Of a DNA stretch of 64,000 nucleotides, positions 1 to 8,593 are shown one piece after another (positions within the stretch are counted from its first letter, which is position 1; the number at the start of each line of letters is the position of its first letter). The stretch covers positions 124,001-188,000 of the forward strand of contig NZ_JAFVMF010000009.1 of assembly GCF_017377715.1 (NCBI RefSeq). Reading direction: 5' to 3'. The DNA is from Acetobacter sacchari. Lineage in GTDB: Bacteria; Pseudomonadota; Alphaproteobacteria; Acetobacterales; Acetobacteraceae. The position numbers and the translations under genes are program-made. The notes under the pieces were generated by a model. The model saw only the letters and a list, made by a program, of their open reading frames with translations. It searched no databases and had not been told where the DNA came from.

Positions 1-214
1 GCGGCCGGACGGTCCGGCCGTAATTCACACCAGCCGCGCGGCCGCCATCCGCGCTTCGCCTGCGCGGAGCGCCCCAAAAGGCGCCGCGCCTGACGATCCG
101 TTCACACAGACCGCCACAGACGAACGGGCGGAGGCCAAAGACGACCCCCGCCCAAAAACTCTTTCAAAAACCTCGACGGGACATAAACCACCGTCCCGCC
201 AAAAGCACCCGTCG
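1..214 (-). terminator. rplL-rpoB spacer with attenuator-like hairpins
   Basis: This is the stretch downstream of rplL, where rpoB is expected to follow beyond the window. Read on the minus strand, a hairpin with arms at 193-198 and 177-182 (GGGAC paired with GTCCC, 10-base loop) is followed a few bases later by a run of five T. That is the shape of a partial intrinsic terminator or attenuator. A second very strong hairpin lies at 2-20 (arms CGGCCGGA and TCCGGCCG). Attenuation between rplL and rpoB is known in E. coli; applying it here is inference. Confidence 0.5.
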
Positions 215-589
215 TTATTTGATTTCGACGGAAGCGCCGTTCTCTTCGAGAACCTTCTTGATCTTCTCGGCTTCGTCCTTGTTGACGCCTTCCTTGACGG
301 TCTTCGGCGCGCCCTCGACCAGATCCTTCGCCTCTTTCAGGCCCAGACCCGTGATGGTGCGGATTTCCTTGATCACGTTGATCTTCTTGTCGCCAGACTT
401 GGCGAGGATCACGGTGAACTCGGTCTGCTCTTCAGCAGGCGCAGCCGCAGCGGCAGCCGGACCGGCGGCGACAGCGACCGGAGCAGCGGCGGAAACGCCC
501 CACTTCTCTTCGAGCAGCTTGGACAGCTCAGCGGCTTCGAGAACGGTAAGAGCGGAAAGCTCGTCAACAATCTTGTTCAGATCGGCCAT
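215..589 (-). CDS. rplL: 50S ribosomal protein L7/L12
   Basis: The 124-residue acidic stalk protein of the large ribosomal subunit, which recruits translation GTPases to the ribosome. It shows the N-terminal dimerisation helices (about 1-32), an Ala/Pro-rich flexible hinge (about 35-53), and the compact C-terminal factor-binding domain containing [19 protein letters not shown]. Length and domain order are typical for the family. It is the last gene of rplK-rplA-rplJ-rplL in this window, 94 bases after rplJ, and rpoB should follow to the left. Confidence 0.98.
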   Translation of the reverse strand: MADLNKIVDELSALTVLEAAELSKLLEEKWGVSAAAPVAVAAGPAAAAAAPAEEQTEFTVILAKSGDKKINVIKEIRTITGLGLKEAKDLVEGAPKTVKEGVNKDEAEKIKKVLEENGASVEIK

Positions 590-683
590 GGTTAGTCTTC
601 CTAATATAGATACCGGTTATCGATACACAACCCGGCGAAAGCCGGACGTGCGAATTTTCTTGTCCCCGCGCGCGGGGACAGGG

Positions 684-1208
684 TCAGGCTGCGTCCGCCT
701 CGCCCGTCTTGGCGTAGGCCCCGAAGACCCGCGCAAGCTGTCCTGCCGGCGCCTGAAGGACACCCGCGATGCGCGTGGCCGGCGTGGAGATAAGCCCCAC
801 CAGCTGCGCCCGGAGCGTATCCAGGGACGGAAGTTCGGCCAGAGCCTTTACGCCATCCGCATTGAGCGTCTGGGTTCCAAGGGCTCCACCGAGCACGACA
901 AGCTTGTCATTGGTCTTGGCGAACTCGACGATCACCTTCGCCACAGCCACAGGGTCGGCCGCCCACGCAAGCGCGGTCGGTCCCTTCAGCAGCGGCGAGA
1001 TGCCTTCGAATCGGGTCCCATCCAGGGCGAGAGTGGCCAGCCGGTTCTTCGCGACCTTGTAGGTCGCGCCCGCTGCGCGCACCTTGCGCCGCAGATCCGT
1101 CACATCAGCGACCGTCAGACCCTCATTGCGGGTGACGACAACCATCGACGTCTCGGCGAACACGGCGGCCAGGGACGCGACAAATTCGCGCTTCTCCGTA
1201 CGGTCCAA
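684..1208 (-). CDS. rplJ: 50S ribosomal protein L10 (UUG start)
   Basis: The 174-residue stalk base protein that binds 23S rRNA and carries L7/L12 dimers. The N-terminus [17 protein letters not shown] is that expected for alphaproteobacterial L10. The only start that gives it is TTG at 1206-1208, preceded at good distance by a GGAG Shine-Dalgarno (about 1214-1220), so this gene appears to use a UUG start codon. L10 normally represses its own mRNA together with L12, and a 306-base structured leader upstream fits that. It lies in the rplKAJL operon. Confidence 0.96.
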   Translation of the reverse strand: MDRTEKREFVASLAAVFAETSMVVVTRNEGLTVADVTDLRRKVRAAGATYKVAKNRLATLALDGTRFEGISPLLKGPTALAWAADPVAVAKVIVEFAKTNDKLVVLGGALGTQTLNADGVKALAELPSLDTLRAQLVGLISTPATRIAGVLQAPAGQLARVFGAYAKTGEADAA

Positions 1209-1514
1209 ATCCCGTCTCCGTCTTGGCCTGCCCGAGAAACTCGAACAGACCGGGTTTCCCTAGAACCACCGGAAAAAATATCCGGCGATCCGGTTCGCCT
1301 GTCCTTTTACGGAACACCCGGAGACGCAGGCTGAGCCTGCATAACCAGCATCCTCGTCTTCCGGCCGCGCCTCCCGTGTTACAGGAGAAGCATTAAGGCT
1401 GAGCGCCGCGCCCGGTCTGGGACAGGATCGGAATGGCGCGCAGGAGCGCGCCACCCTGGAAGCCGCGTGGCGCACCCGGAAGCGCGCCACACGGCAACGT
1501 CTTGAACTCGGCCG
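1209..1514 (-). promoter_or_regulatory. rplA-rplJ spacer, candidate L10(L12) autoregulatory leader
   Basis: A 306-base non-coding stretch between rplA and rplJ. It holds two adjacent strong hairpins, with arms 1467-1473/1484-1490 (GTGGCGC with GCGCCAC) and 1435-1441/1446-1452 (GGCGCGC with GCGCGCC). Neither is followed by a T-run, so they look like leader structure rather than terminators. Position and length match the rplJ leader bound by L10-L12 in other bacteria; the binding itself is inferred. A promoter for rplJL could also lie here. Confidence 0.5.
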
Positions 1515-2207
1515 TTAGACCGAGAAAGCCGACACGTCGACGCGAACGCCAGCGCCCATCGTCGAAGACAGAGCCGCCTTCTTCAGGTAGGTGCCCTTCG
1601 CGCCAGTCGGACGAGCCTTCTGCACCGCATCGACGAACGCGCGGATGTTTTCCGCCAGCTTCTCGCCGTCGAACGAGGCCTTGCCGATACCGGCGTGGAT
1701 GATGCCAGCCTTTTCAGCGCGGTACTCGACCTGACCGGACTTGGCCGCCGTGACAGCGCCCTTCACGTCCATCGTGACGGTGCCGAGCTTCGGGTTCGGC
1801 ATCAGACCACGCGGGCCGAGGATCTTGCCGAGACGACCGACCAGACCCATCATGTCCGGCGTCGCGATGCAGCGGTCGAAGTCGATTTCGCCAGCCTGCA
1901 CCTTCTCCATCAGGTCGTCCGCGCCAACCACGTCGGCGCCGGCGGCCAGAGCCTCCTCGGCCTTCGCGCCACGAGCGAAAACACCGACGCGCAGGGTCTT
2001 GCCCGTGCCATTCGGCAGGGACAGCAGACCGCGGACCATCTGATCAGCGTGACGCGGGTCGATGCCGAGGTTCAGCGAAATTTCGACCGTCTCGTCGAAC
2101 TTCGCCGTAGCGTTGCTCTTCACCAGAGCGATCGCCTCGTCGAGGCCATAGGCCTTCGTGGTGTCAACGGCGGCCTGGGCCTTCGTAAGACGCTTGTTCT
2201 TCGCCAT
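1515..2207 (-). CDS. rplA: 50S ribosomal protein L1
   Basis: The 230-residue L1 protein of the ribosomal L1 stalk, which contacts deacylated tRNA at the E site and often represses the L11 operon mRNA. Recognisable L1 signatures include [20 protein letters not shown] (about 49-68) and [16 protein letters not shown] (about 131-146). Full family length. The start lies 4 bases after the rplK stop, so the two are co-translated. Confidence 0.98.
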   Translation of the reverse strand: MAKNKRLTKAQAAVDTTKAYGLDEAIALVKSNATAKFDETVEISLNLGIDPRHADQMVRGLLSLPNGTGKTLRVGVFARGAKAEEALAAGADVVGADDLMEKVQAGEIDFDRCIATPDMMGLVGRLGKILGPRGLMPNPKLGTVTMDVKGAVTAAKSGQVEYRAEKAGIIHAGIGKASFDGEKLAENIRAFVDAVQKARPTGAKGTYLKKAALSSTMGAGVRVDVSAFSV

Positions 2208-2211
2208 AATC

Positions 2212-2643
2212 TCAGCCCTCCACCGTCAGGCCCATCGAACGGGCGGAACCGACGAGCATACGCACGGCGCCGTCGAGGTCGTTCGCGTTCATGTCTTTCT
2301 GCTTCTCGGCGGCGATCTCGCGCAGCTGCGCCATCGTCACCTTGCCGACAGCTGCTGACTTGCCGACTGTCTGGCTGCCCTTGGACACCTTCGCCGCTTT
2401 CAGCAGGAAGTAGGTGTTCGGGGGCGTCTTGGTGATGAAGCTGAACGTGCGGTCAGCAAACGCCGTGATGACGACCGGGATCGGCATACCGGGCTCGAGG
2501 CCCTGCGTCTTCGCGTTGAATTCTTTGCAGAACTGCATGATGTTCAGGCCGCGCTGACCCAACGCCGGGCCGACCGGCGGCGAAGGGTTAGCCTTGCCGG
2601 CGGGAATCTGCAGCTTGATGTAGCCAACGATCTTTTTGGCCAT
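2212..2643 (-). CDS. rplK: 50S ribosomal protein L11
   Basis: The 143-residue L11 protein of the GTPase-associated centre. The N-terminal domain contains [18 protein letters not shown] and the C-terminal RNA-binding domain ends in [12 protein letters not shown]; both are typical. A good AGGAG Shine-Dalgarno precedes the ATG. It is the first gene of this ribosomal operon here. nusG, which commonly precedes rplK, is absent; a divergent recX lies upstream instead. Confidence 0.98.
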   Translation of the reverse strand: MAKKIVGYIKLQIPAGKANPSPPVGPALGQRGLNIMQFCKEFNAKTQGLEPGMPIPVVITAFADRTFSFITKTPPNTYFLLKAAKVSKGSQTVGKSAAVGKVTMAQLREIAAEKQKDMNANDLDGAVRMLVGSARSMGLTVEG

Positions 2644-2967
2644 ATCCGGGGACTCCTGTTAAGTTTCACCCGAACCGCGGTACTGACGGCCTGCCGATGC
2701 ACTGACGCACACCGCGACCTCCCGCGTTCCGTAGGAGGGGCGGCGCTTACGCCCTGATACGGTCACTGTCAAGCGCGGAATCGATAAGCAACTCAGCAAC
2801 CGCCCTACGCGCACCATACTAAATTTCGATTTGTGCATTTCTCGCTCGCCCTCATCGAACGAGCCTCCTCCCCTGACCTATCCGACACTCTCACGCCGCT
2901 ATAGCAGGGCGAGCCATTCTCGCCTCGAGCACGCTCGATTCGAAGAATTGTGCTAGGCTACAGGATC
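2644..2967. promoter_or_regulatory. Divergent promoter region between rplK and recX
   Basis: 324 bases without a gene. It must carry the rplKAJL promoter on the minus strand and a recX promoter on the plus strand. A locally AT-rich patch near 2816-2842 is the best candidate for a sigma-70 type promoter. No convincing operator or RNA structure was recognised, and no nusG remnant. Confidence 0.4.
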
Positions 2968-3615
2968 ATGTCCTCCCGACGATCAATCTCACGCACGAAC
3001 GCCACGCCCGCTCCACCGCAGCGACCTGACCGGCCCGGCCTGCGGGAGGCGGCGCTGACGCATCTTTCGCGGTTCGCCACGACAGAGCGGGCGCTCTCTC
3101 AGGTTCTGGAGCGTCGCATCCTGCGCTGGGCGCAGCGAGCGACGGATGCAGGCCTCGACGCGGGGGAGGTATCCGCCGCCGTCACCGAACTGCGCCCTTT
3201 GGCCGAACAGATAGCGTGCGAGATGACGGCTCTGGGAGCTGTCAATGACGCTGCGTTCGCAAAAGCGCGCGCAGCGAGGCTGACCCGTTCTGGCCGCTCG
3301 CGGCGGGCGGTTCAGACCAGACTCGCAGCCAAAGGGCTGGACACCTCAGTGATCGACGACGCCCTGGAGAACGCCCTCGGCGAAGGCGACGCCGGACGTG
3401 ATGCGGAACTCGCCGCAGCTCTTGTCTTCGCCCGCAAGCGGCGCATCGGTCCCTTTAGCCCTGATGGAGAAGGCGACGACGAGAATGAAGACTCCCCCCG
3501 CATTCTCGCCGCCTTTGCTCGCGCCGGTTTCTCCCGCGACGTCGCTGAGCGCGCTCTGACGACAGAGCGCGACGAGGCCGACGAGCGCATCCACGCTCTC
3601 AGGAACTCCGCATGA
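2968..3615 (+). CDS. recX: RecX family regulatory protein
   Basis: A 215-residue protein resembling RecX, which binds RecA filaments and limits recombinase activity. It shows the helical-repeat pattern of the family, including FAKARAARLTRSGRSRRAVQ near the middle, where the short-chain consensus reads as fast-arginine-rich helix pairs, and a C-terminal AFARAGFSRDVAERAL. The N-terminal 20 residues are Pro/Arg rich and probably disordered. ATG at 2968 was preferred over an upstream GTG at 2950. recA is not in the window. It overlaps the next gene by four bases. Confidence 0.75.
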   Translation: MSSRRSISRTNATPAPPQRPDRPGLREAALTHLSRFATTERALSQVLERRILRWAQRATDAGLDAGEVSAAVTELRPLAEQIACEMTALGAVNDAAFAKARAARLTRSGRSRRAVQTRLAAKGLDTSVIDDALENALGEGDAGRDAELAAALVFARKRRIGPFSPDGEGDDENEDSPRILAAFARAGFSRDVAERALTTERDEADERIHALRNSA

Positions 3616-4160
3616 TCCGACAAAGGGCCCATCCGCATAGGTTCCGCCGCGCCGAAATGGTCGCCAAACAACCGCCACGTTACGCGCGCTTCGCCCGCAG
3701 TGTCAGAAGCATACTCGCGCTCTTTGTCGCCACGCTGCTCGCGGCGTGCGGCGGCGACGGATTTCACGGACGCGTCCAATGCGCGCCCTGGGCGCGGGAA
3801 CATTCGAATGTGGCCCTCTACGGCCCGGCGGCGTCCTGGTGGCGATCGGCCAATGGAAAATACGCGCACGCAACGCAGCCGAAACCCGGCGCAGTGCTGG
3901 TTTTCAGATCGACCTCGCGCCTACCGGACGGGCATGTGTCCGTGGTGCGATCGATCCAGGGGCCGCGCGCCGTGCTGGTGGATCAGGCGAACTGGAGTCC
4001 CGGACATGTCGATCGCCGGGTCCCGGTCGTCGATGTATCGGCGCGCAACGACTGGTCCCGTGTGCGGGTGTGGTGGTCCCCGACTGAATCCATGGGACGC
4101 ACGGTCTTTCCGACCTATGGCTTCATTTTGCCTGAGCCGCCCAATGGGTGGATCTCCTGA
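3612..4160 (+). CDS. CHAP-domain lipoprotein, putative peptidoglycan amidase
   Basis: A 182-residue protein with a lipoprotein signal (hydrophobic stretch then LLAAC, Cys about 46) followed by a CHAP-like cysteine peptidase/amidase domain. The likely nucleophile is the Cys in GRVQCAPWARE (about 57) and the likely His lies in LPDGHVSVV (about 108), followed by an acidic/Asn third residue. CHAP enzymes cleave peptidoglycan peptides. The ATG at 3612 overlaps the recX stop; ATG at 3657 would give a cleaner signal peptide. The function is inferred from the fold motifs only. Confidence 0.6.
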   Translation: MIRQRAHPHRFRRAEMVAKQPPRYARFARSVRSILALFVATLLAACGGDGFHGRVQCAPWAREHSNVALYGPAASWWRSANGKYAHATQPKPGAVLVFRSTSRLPDGHVSVVRSIQGPRAVLVDQANWSPGHVDRRVPVVDVSARNDWSRVRVWWSPTESMGRTVFPTYGFILPEPPNGWIS

Positions 4161-4368
4161 CGGGGCGCCTTGGCCGATGTCATGATCGAGGGGCGCATAG
4201 GCCTCGGCGCCTGCTTTATCGAAGCAATTTATGGCGAACGACGCTCTCGACGCTTGCATGATCGCCCCGGGGCGGCCATGTCATCCGTCCAGATAGTATT
4301 GCACGGAGCGCGTCCTGCGCTCTGGCCGTCCTGACAGGGCGCAACTCGACACAGCAGGGATTGAGGCG

Positions 4369-4632
4369 ATGGGTAGCTTGAGCATCTGGCATTGGCTGAT
4401 CGTTCTGGCGGTCGTGCTGGTCGTCTTCGGCGGGGGCGGCAAGATCAGCTCCCTGATGGGCGATTTCGCCAAGGGTCTGAAGTCCTTCAAGAAAAACATG
4501 GAGGACGACGAATCCATGGAGCAGGCGAACAAGCAGGATGGCCGTATTCCCGCGCCGCCCGCCGCCTCGACCGGATTTGCGACCGACGCCAACACGGCCG
4601 ACCGCGCCGCGACGAACGCGCGCCCCAACTGA
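4369..4632 (+). CDS. tatA: Sec-independent protein translocase TatA
   Basis: An 87-residue TatA: a short N-terminus, one transmembrane helix (about 6-22, [19 protein letters not shown]), the hinge and amphipathic helix ([19 protein letters not shown]), then an unstructured tail. TatA oligomers form the pore for folded proteins with twin-arginine signals. No tatB or tatC adjoins it, so the rest of the system is elsewhere. Likely Tat substrates in this window include the sulfate-binding protein and an alpha/beta hydrolase. Confidence 0.93.
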   Translation: MGSLSIWHWLIVLAVVLVVFGGGGKISSLMGDFAKGLKSFKKNMEDDESMEQANKQDGRIPAPPAASTGFATDANTADRAATNARPN

Positions 4633-4649
4633 TCCATCAGGGCGGGGTC

Positions 4650-5315
4650 ATGAGCGAAGGACACAACGCGGCCGTCGAGGACCCGGCCTGGGTCGCCGCC
4701 GCCGATGCGATCGTACGCGCCGGGCGACGGATGGATCAACGCGGCTGGGTGCCGGCCACCGCCGGCAATATCAGCGTCCGATTGGCTGATGGCCGCATAG
4801 CCTTGACGCGTTCCGGCGGGCACAAGGGCTTCCTGAACGCGGACGACGTGATTGAGGTCGATCTGCAGGGTCGTCCGCTACGCGACGGCGACCGTCCGAG
4901 CGCCGAAACGCTGCTGCATTGCCAGATATACGGGCATTTTCCCACCGCCGGGGCTGTCTTGCACGGCCATTCCGTCGCAGCGACAGTGCTGTCGATGGCT
5001 ACGAAGGCGTCGGCGCTCTATCTGGCTGATTACGAAGTCCAGAAAGTCTTCGAGGGTCAAACCACCCACGCAGCGCGCGTCACTGTTCCAGTGTTCGACA
5101 ACGATCAGGACATCGCGCACCTGTCGCGCAGCGTCGCGCTGTATCTCGACGACATGAAAGCCGGGTACGTCATTCGCGGCCACGGCGTGTACGTATGGGG
5201 GCCGACCATGGACGTCGCGCTTGCCCGGCTTGAGGGACTGGAGTTCCTGCTCGCCTGCGAACTGGAACGGGTCAAGCTGGGCGTCCCGACGAGAATTGCG
5301 GAGGAACGACTATGA
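4650..5315 (+). CDS. mtnB: Methylthioribulose-1-phosphate dehydratase
   Basis: A 221-residue class II aldolase/adducin-fold enzyme that dehydrates 5-methylthioribulose-1-phosphate in the methionine salvage pathway. Visible zinc-binding motifs are HGHSV (about 112-116) and GHGVYVWG near the C-terminus. ATG at 4650 was chosen because it gives the family length; the open frame runs further upstream through tatA. It overlaps mtnD by four bases (ATGA), as do the following genes, so they form one operon. Confidence 0.92.
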   Translation: MSEGHNAAVEDPAWVAAADAIVRAGRRMDQRGWVPATAGNISVRLADGRIALTRSGGHKGFLNADDVIEVDLQGRPLRDGDRPSAETLLHCQIYGHFPTAGAVLHGHSVAATVLSMATKASALYLADYEVQKVFEGQTTHAARVTVPVFDNDQDIAHLSRSVALYLDDMKAGYVIRGHGVYVWGPTMDVALARLEGLEFLLACELERVKLGVPTRIAEERL

Positions 5316-5857
5316 GCAGTCTTGTGGTGTTCGATGACGGCACGCCCGGCGCGGCGCGCTTCTCCACCAGCGACCCGACGGCCATCGCCGAACGTCTGAA
5401 GACCATCGGAGTCCGCTTCGAACGCTGGCTGGGCGTCGATATCCCTCCCCGCGACGCTTCGGCCGAGCGCGTGCTGGACACCTATCGCCCCTGGCTGGAC
5501 AGGCTGATGGGTGAGACGGGCGCCGGATCGGCCGACGTCATCCGCATCGACGTGAACACGCCCAACCGGGCTGCTCTGCGCGACAAATTTCTGTCGGAGC
5601 ACCGCCACACCGAGGACGAGGTGCGGTTCTTCGTGCACGGCGCGGGGCACTTCATCCTGCACGTAGACGGCGCCGTCTACGATATCGGCTGCACGCAGAA
5701 CGACCTGATTTCGGTGCCGGCAGGCATCCCGCACTGGTTTGACGCTGGAGAAATCCCGGATGTGGTGGCGCTTCGCGTGTTCACCAACACCGATGGCTGG
5801 ATCGCGGACTACACCGGCGACGATATCGCGTTACGCTTTCCGGCCGTCGCTGCATGA
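5312..5857 (+). CDS. mtnD: Acireductone dioxygenase
   Basis: A 181-residue cupin that oxidises acireductone to 2-keto-4-methylthiobutyrate and formate (iron form). Metal ligands are visible as H97, H99 and E103 in HRHTEDEVRFF, and H141 in GIPHWFD. It is coupled by ATGA overlaps to mtnB before and mtnC after. mtnA, the isomerase needed upstream in the salvage pathway, is not in the window. Confidence 0.94.
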   Translation: MSSLVVFDDGTPGAARFSTSDPTAIAERLKTIGVRFERWLGVDIPPRDASAERVLDTYRPWLDRLMGETGAGSADVIRIDVNTPNRAALRDKFLSEHRHTEDEVRFFVHGAGHFILHVDGAVYDIGCTQNDLISVPAGIPHWFDAGEIPDVVALRVFTNTDGWIADYTGDDIALRFPAVAA

Positions 5858-6564
5858 AACCCACAGTCGTCCTTCTGGACATCGAAGGCACCACGACGCC
5901 CGTCTCTTTCGTCCATGACGTCCTGTTCCCTTATGCGCGCAAGGCGCTGCCTGACCTGATCGTTCGCCGCGCGTCCGAGCCCGCCGTGGCGGAGGCGCTG
6001 GAGGAGACGCGTCGCCTTGCGCCGGACATGGAACCGCTCGCCCGGCTGAACGCGTGGATGAAAGAGGACGCGAAAGTCGCGCCGCTAAAGGCGTTGCAGG
6101 GACTTGCCTGGGCGGAGGGTTACGCGGACGGGGAACTGGTCGCCACGCTGTACCCCGACGTTCTGCCGGCGCTCCGCGCATGGCGGCAGGCGGGCGTGAA
6201 GCTCGCGGTTTACTCATCTGGTTCGGTCGCGGCGCAGAAACTGATATACGGCCACACGGCCGAGGGCGACGCCACGGCGTTGTTCGACGCGTTCCTCGAT
6301 CTTGCGATGGGCGGCAAAAAAGACGCCGCCAGCTATGCAAAAATCGCCGAGACAGAGGGCTGGGTTCCGGGAGACGTGTTGTTCGTGTCGGACGTCGTGG
6401 CGGAGCTGGACGCAGCGCGCGGAGCGGGAATGAAAACCTGCCACATGGTGCGGGCTCAGGACGGCACGGTAGCCGGAGACGCCCATCCGGTGGCGCACGA
6501 CATGCCTGAAGTCGGCGTCCTGTTCGGGCTTCCCGGGGACGACGTGACAGCCGACGCTCCATGA
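5854..6564 (+). CDS. mtnC: Enolase-phosphatase E1
   Basis: A 236-residue HAD-superfamily enzyme that enolises and dephosphorylates 2,3-diketo-5-methylthiopentyl-1-phosphate to acireductone. HAD motif I appears as LLDIEGTTTP (Asp9, Glu11 in the E1-type DxEGT form), motif II as the Ser in VYSSGS, and motif III/IV near FVSDVVAELDAARGAG. It sits between mtnD and ribF with four-base overlaps on both sides. Confidence 0.93.
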   Translation: MKPTVVLLDIEGTTTPVSFVHDVLFPYARKALPDLIVRRASEPAVAEALEETRRLAPDMEPLARLNAWMKEDAKVAPLKALQGLAWAEGYADGELVATLYPDVLPALRAWRQAGVKLAVYSSGSVAAQKLIYGHTAEGDATALFDAFLDLAMGGKKDAASYAKIAETEGWVPGDVLFVSDVVAELDAARGAGMKTCHMVRAQDGTVAGDAHPVAHDMPEVGVLFGLPGDDVTADAP

Positions 6565-7502
6565 CTCCCCGACTGCACGAAGACTGGCGTTCGATTCCCC
6601 CGGAAGCGCGCGGCGCAGTCGCCGCGCTCGGCAATTTCGATGGCGTCCATCTCGGGCACGCTCATCTTGTTCGCACCGTGCAGCTGGCGCGCCCGGACGC
6701 GCCTCTGGCGGTTGTGACGTTCGAACCCCACCCGCGCGAGCTATTCCGCCCTCAGGACCCGCCGTTCAGACTGACCCTGCCTGATGAGCGCGCGGCGGCT
6801 CTTGGCGCCCTCGGCGTGCAACATATCTTCCAGATTCCGTTCGATGAAGCGTTTTCACAGATGCGGGCCGACCGCTTCGTCGAAGACGTTCTGCACAACG
6901 CACTCGGCCTGCGGCACGTCGCTTGCGGCCACGATTTCGCCTTCGGCCACAGACGCGGCGGCGACGTGCCGTTTCTAACGGAACGGGCAGCGGAGCTTGG
7001 CTTCGGGTTCACCGTCGCCGAGGCCCTGACCGACGCGAACGGCCCTTACTCCTCGACGCGCATCCGTCGCCTGCTGCAGGATGGCTACCCGGAGCGCGCA
7101 GCGATTGAACTGGGACGTCCGTGGTCTATCCGCGGCGTCGTCCAGCACGGCGACAAGCGAGGCCGCCTGCTGGGCTTCCCCACCGCGAACGTCGCCCTTG
7201 GGCGGCATATTGAACCGGCGCGCGGCGTTTATGCCTGCATGGTGCGTCTTTCGAACGGTCATACATACTACGGCGTCGCCAATATAGGACGACGTCCGAC
7301 GATCAATGACGGCCAGGAATCGCGACTTGAGGTTCACCTCTTCGATTTCAGCGCCGATTTGTACGGACAGACGATCTCCGTCGCCTTGCATGCGCTGCTT
7401 CGTGCAGAGAAGAGGTTTGAGAATTTGGACGCCCTGAAGGGGCAGATCGCAAAGGACGCCGAAGAGGCACGCGCCCTGCTGGCCGACAGAGAAAGCGTCT
7501 GA
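6561..7502 (+). CDS. ribF: Bifunctional riboflavin kinase/FAD synthetase
   Basis: A 313-residue RibF that makes FMN and then FAD. The N-terminal adenylyltransferase domain shows GNFDGVHLGH (about 24-33) and FEPHPRELF. The C-terminal flavokinase domain shows GDKRGRLLGFPTAN and the Asn-Gly-Arg region NIGRRPTI. It overlaps mtnC by four bases, so FAD supply is co-transcribed with methionine salvage. A strong hairpin follows its stop codon. Confidence 0.96.
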   Translation: MTPRLHEDWRSIPPEARGAVAALGNFDGVHLGHAHLVRTVQLARPDAPLAVVTFEPHPRELFRPQDPPFRLTLPDERAAALGALGVQHIFQIPFDEAFSQMRADRFVEDVLHNALGLRHVACGHDFAFGHRRGGDVPFLTERAAELGFGFTVAEALTDANGPYSSTRIRRLLQDGYPERAAIELGRPWSIRGVVQHGDKRGRLLGFPTANVALGRHIEPARGVYACMVRLSNGHTYYGVANIGRRPTINDGQESRLEVHLFDFSADLYGQTISVALHALLRAEKRFENLDALKGQIAKDAEEARALLADRESV

Positions 7503-7513
7503 AGCGATCACGT

Positions 7514-7534
7514 CCTGACGCTACAGGCGTCAGG
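7514..7534. terminator. Bidirectional hairpin between ribF and the convergent gene
   Basis: A perfect inverted repeat, CCTGACGC (7514-7521) and GCGTCAGG (7527-7534) with a 5-base loop, lies between ribF and the convergent membrane-protein gene and overlaps the stop of the latter. A short TT-rich tail follows on the plus strand. It is most likely a shared terminator. Confidence 0.55.
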
Positions 7535-8048
7535 TTCGGTTAGAGGCCTCTCCGAATCCCCTGTCCCACACGGACTGCCGCATTGGCGGCGGCGGGGGTT
7601 CGCACGAGACGAAGTAAATACCTACGACGAAAACCAGATTCGCCAACGCATTGAACCAGAGCGGAATCACGAACGGCGCAGGCGCCGAGACCCCCTGATA
7701 AAAAGCGTAAATAGCGAAGGGGATCGACAGAAGCCGCATGCCGGTCAGCATGACCCGAAGCGGGTTGAGATGACCCGGGCGCACGAGCGTCTTCATACGG
7801 GCGACGCCGATATAGAACGACAGACCGAACGCCCAGATCAACACGTTGAAGATCGCGTCGGTGATCTCCATTCCAGTCAGAAAGACCATCGCGACGATGG
7901 ATGCCGCTGACAGCATCAGCGCGCCAAACAGCATACTCATGCCCAGTTCGACTGCCGGCAGCTTCTCCGGCATGCGATTCGCGACCGGCTGGAACACCTT
8001 GTCCAGAAGCCACAAATCGGCCTTGCTCACTCGCTCTCCAAACGTCAT
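7530..8048 (-). CDS. Uncharacterised inner-membrane protein, about four TM helices
   Basis: A 172-residue protein of no family I recognise. It shows a charged amphipathic N-terminus, then hydrophobic segments at about 36-58, 66-84, 106-124 and 133-152, and a Pro-rich cytoplasmic tail (PPPPPM). ATG at 8048 was chosen over an upstream start that would add an Arg-rich extension. It is convergent with ribF and lies 43 bases after a YidB-like gene on the same strand, so the two may be co-transcribed. Confidence 0.6.
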   Translation of the reverse strand: MTFGERVSKADLWLLDKVFQPVANRMPEKLPAVELGMSMLFGALMLSAASIVAMVFLTGMEITDAIFNVLIWAFGLSFYIGVARMKTLVRPGHLNPLRVMLTGMRLLSIPFAIYAFYQGVSAPAPFVIPLWFNALANLVFVVGIYFVSCEPPPPPMRQSVWDRGFGEASNRT

Positions 8049-8091
8049 GCCGTCAAATCTCGCGCGCTTCGACCGCCCCGGGCCGAGCCGC

Positions 8092-8436
8092 TCAGACCGT
8101 GCCGGCCGGGGTGTTTTTGTCCACCGCATCCGGGAGGAAGTGCGCCAGTGCGGGAAGCAGGGTGTCGGCGGGCAGCCCGGTGCGCGCTACGAGGTCCTGA
8201 ACCTGCGAACTGCCAAGGACGTTTCGGATTTCGTCGGCCGAAATGGGCAGATTGTCGCCTGAACCGATCCACGAGCGGACGCGATCGCCGAGTCCGGCCT
8301 GATCAGCCTTCGCGACGAGATCACGAATCGTATCAGGCTGCAACAAGGAGCCCAGCTCCTCGTTCAGTTTCGCATGCAGATCGACGCCGAGCGCGCCACC
8401 GAGCTTGTCAACAAGTCCGCCAAAAAATCCAGACAT
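8092..8436 (-). CDS. YidB-like (DUF937) family protein
   Basis: A 114-residue protein beginning MSGFFGGLVDKLGGALG with later ISADEIRNVLGSSQVQDLV and LARTGLPADTLLPALAHFLPDAVDKNTPAG. This is the conserved layout of YidB/DUF937 proteins, whose biochemical role is unknown. The ATG at 8436 places the glycine-rich start at the N-terminus as in relatives. It is followed on the same strand by a small membrane protein gene. Confidence 0.8.
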   Translation of the reverse strand: MSGFFGGLVDKLGGALGVDLHAKLNEELGSLLQPDTIRDLVAKADQAGLGDRVRSWIGSGDNLPISADEIRNVLGSSQVQDLVARTGLPADTLLPALAHFLPDAVDKNTPAGTV

Positions 8437-8593
8437 CAGTGAGTCTCCGCCCTCGATGAAGCACGTCCGCGCCACGTCCCCGAAGCGCCTTCAACGGCGC
8501 GGCGCGATAACAGATATGCGAGCGTCCCATGCACGGGATGGCTCGAATTGCTTTAAATGATCGACGTTCTTCGCCTCGGACGCAAGTAGAGCT

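Noticed and set aside
219-1334. Long plus-strand open frame opposite rplL and rplJ
   Set aside because: It is antisense to two certain ribosomal genes and its translation has no family character; GC-rich DNA makes such frames common.
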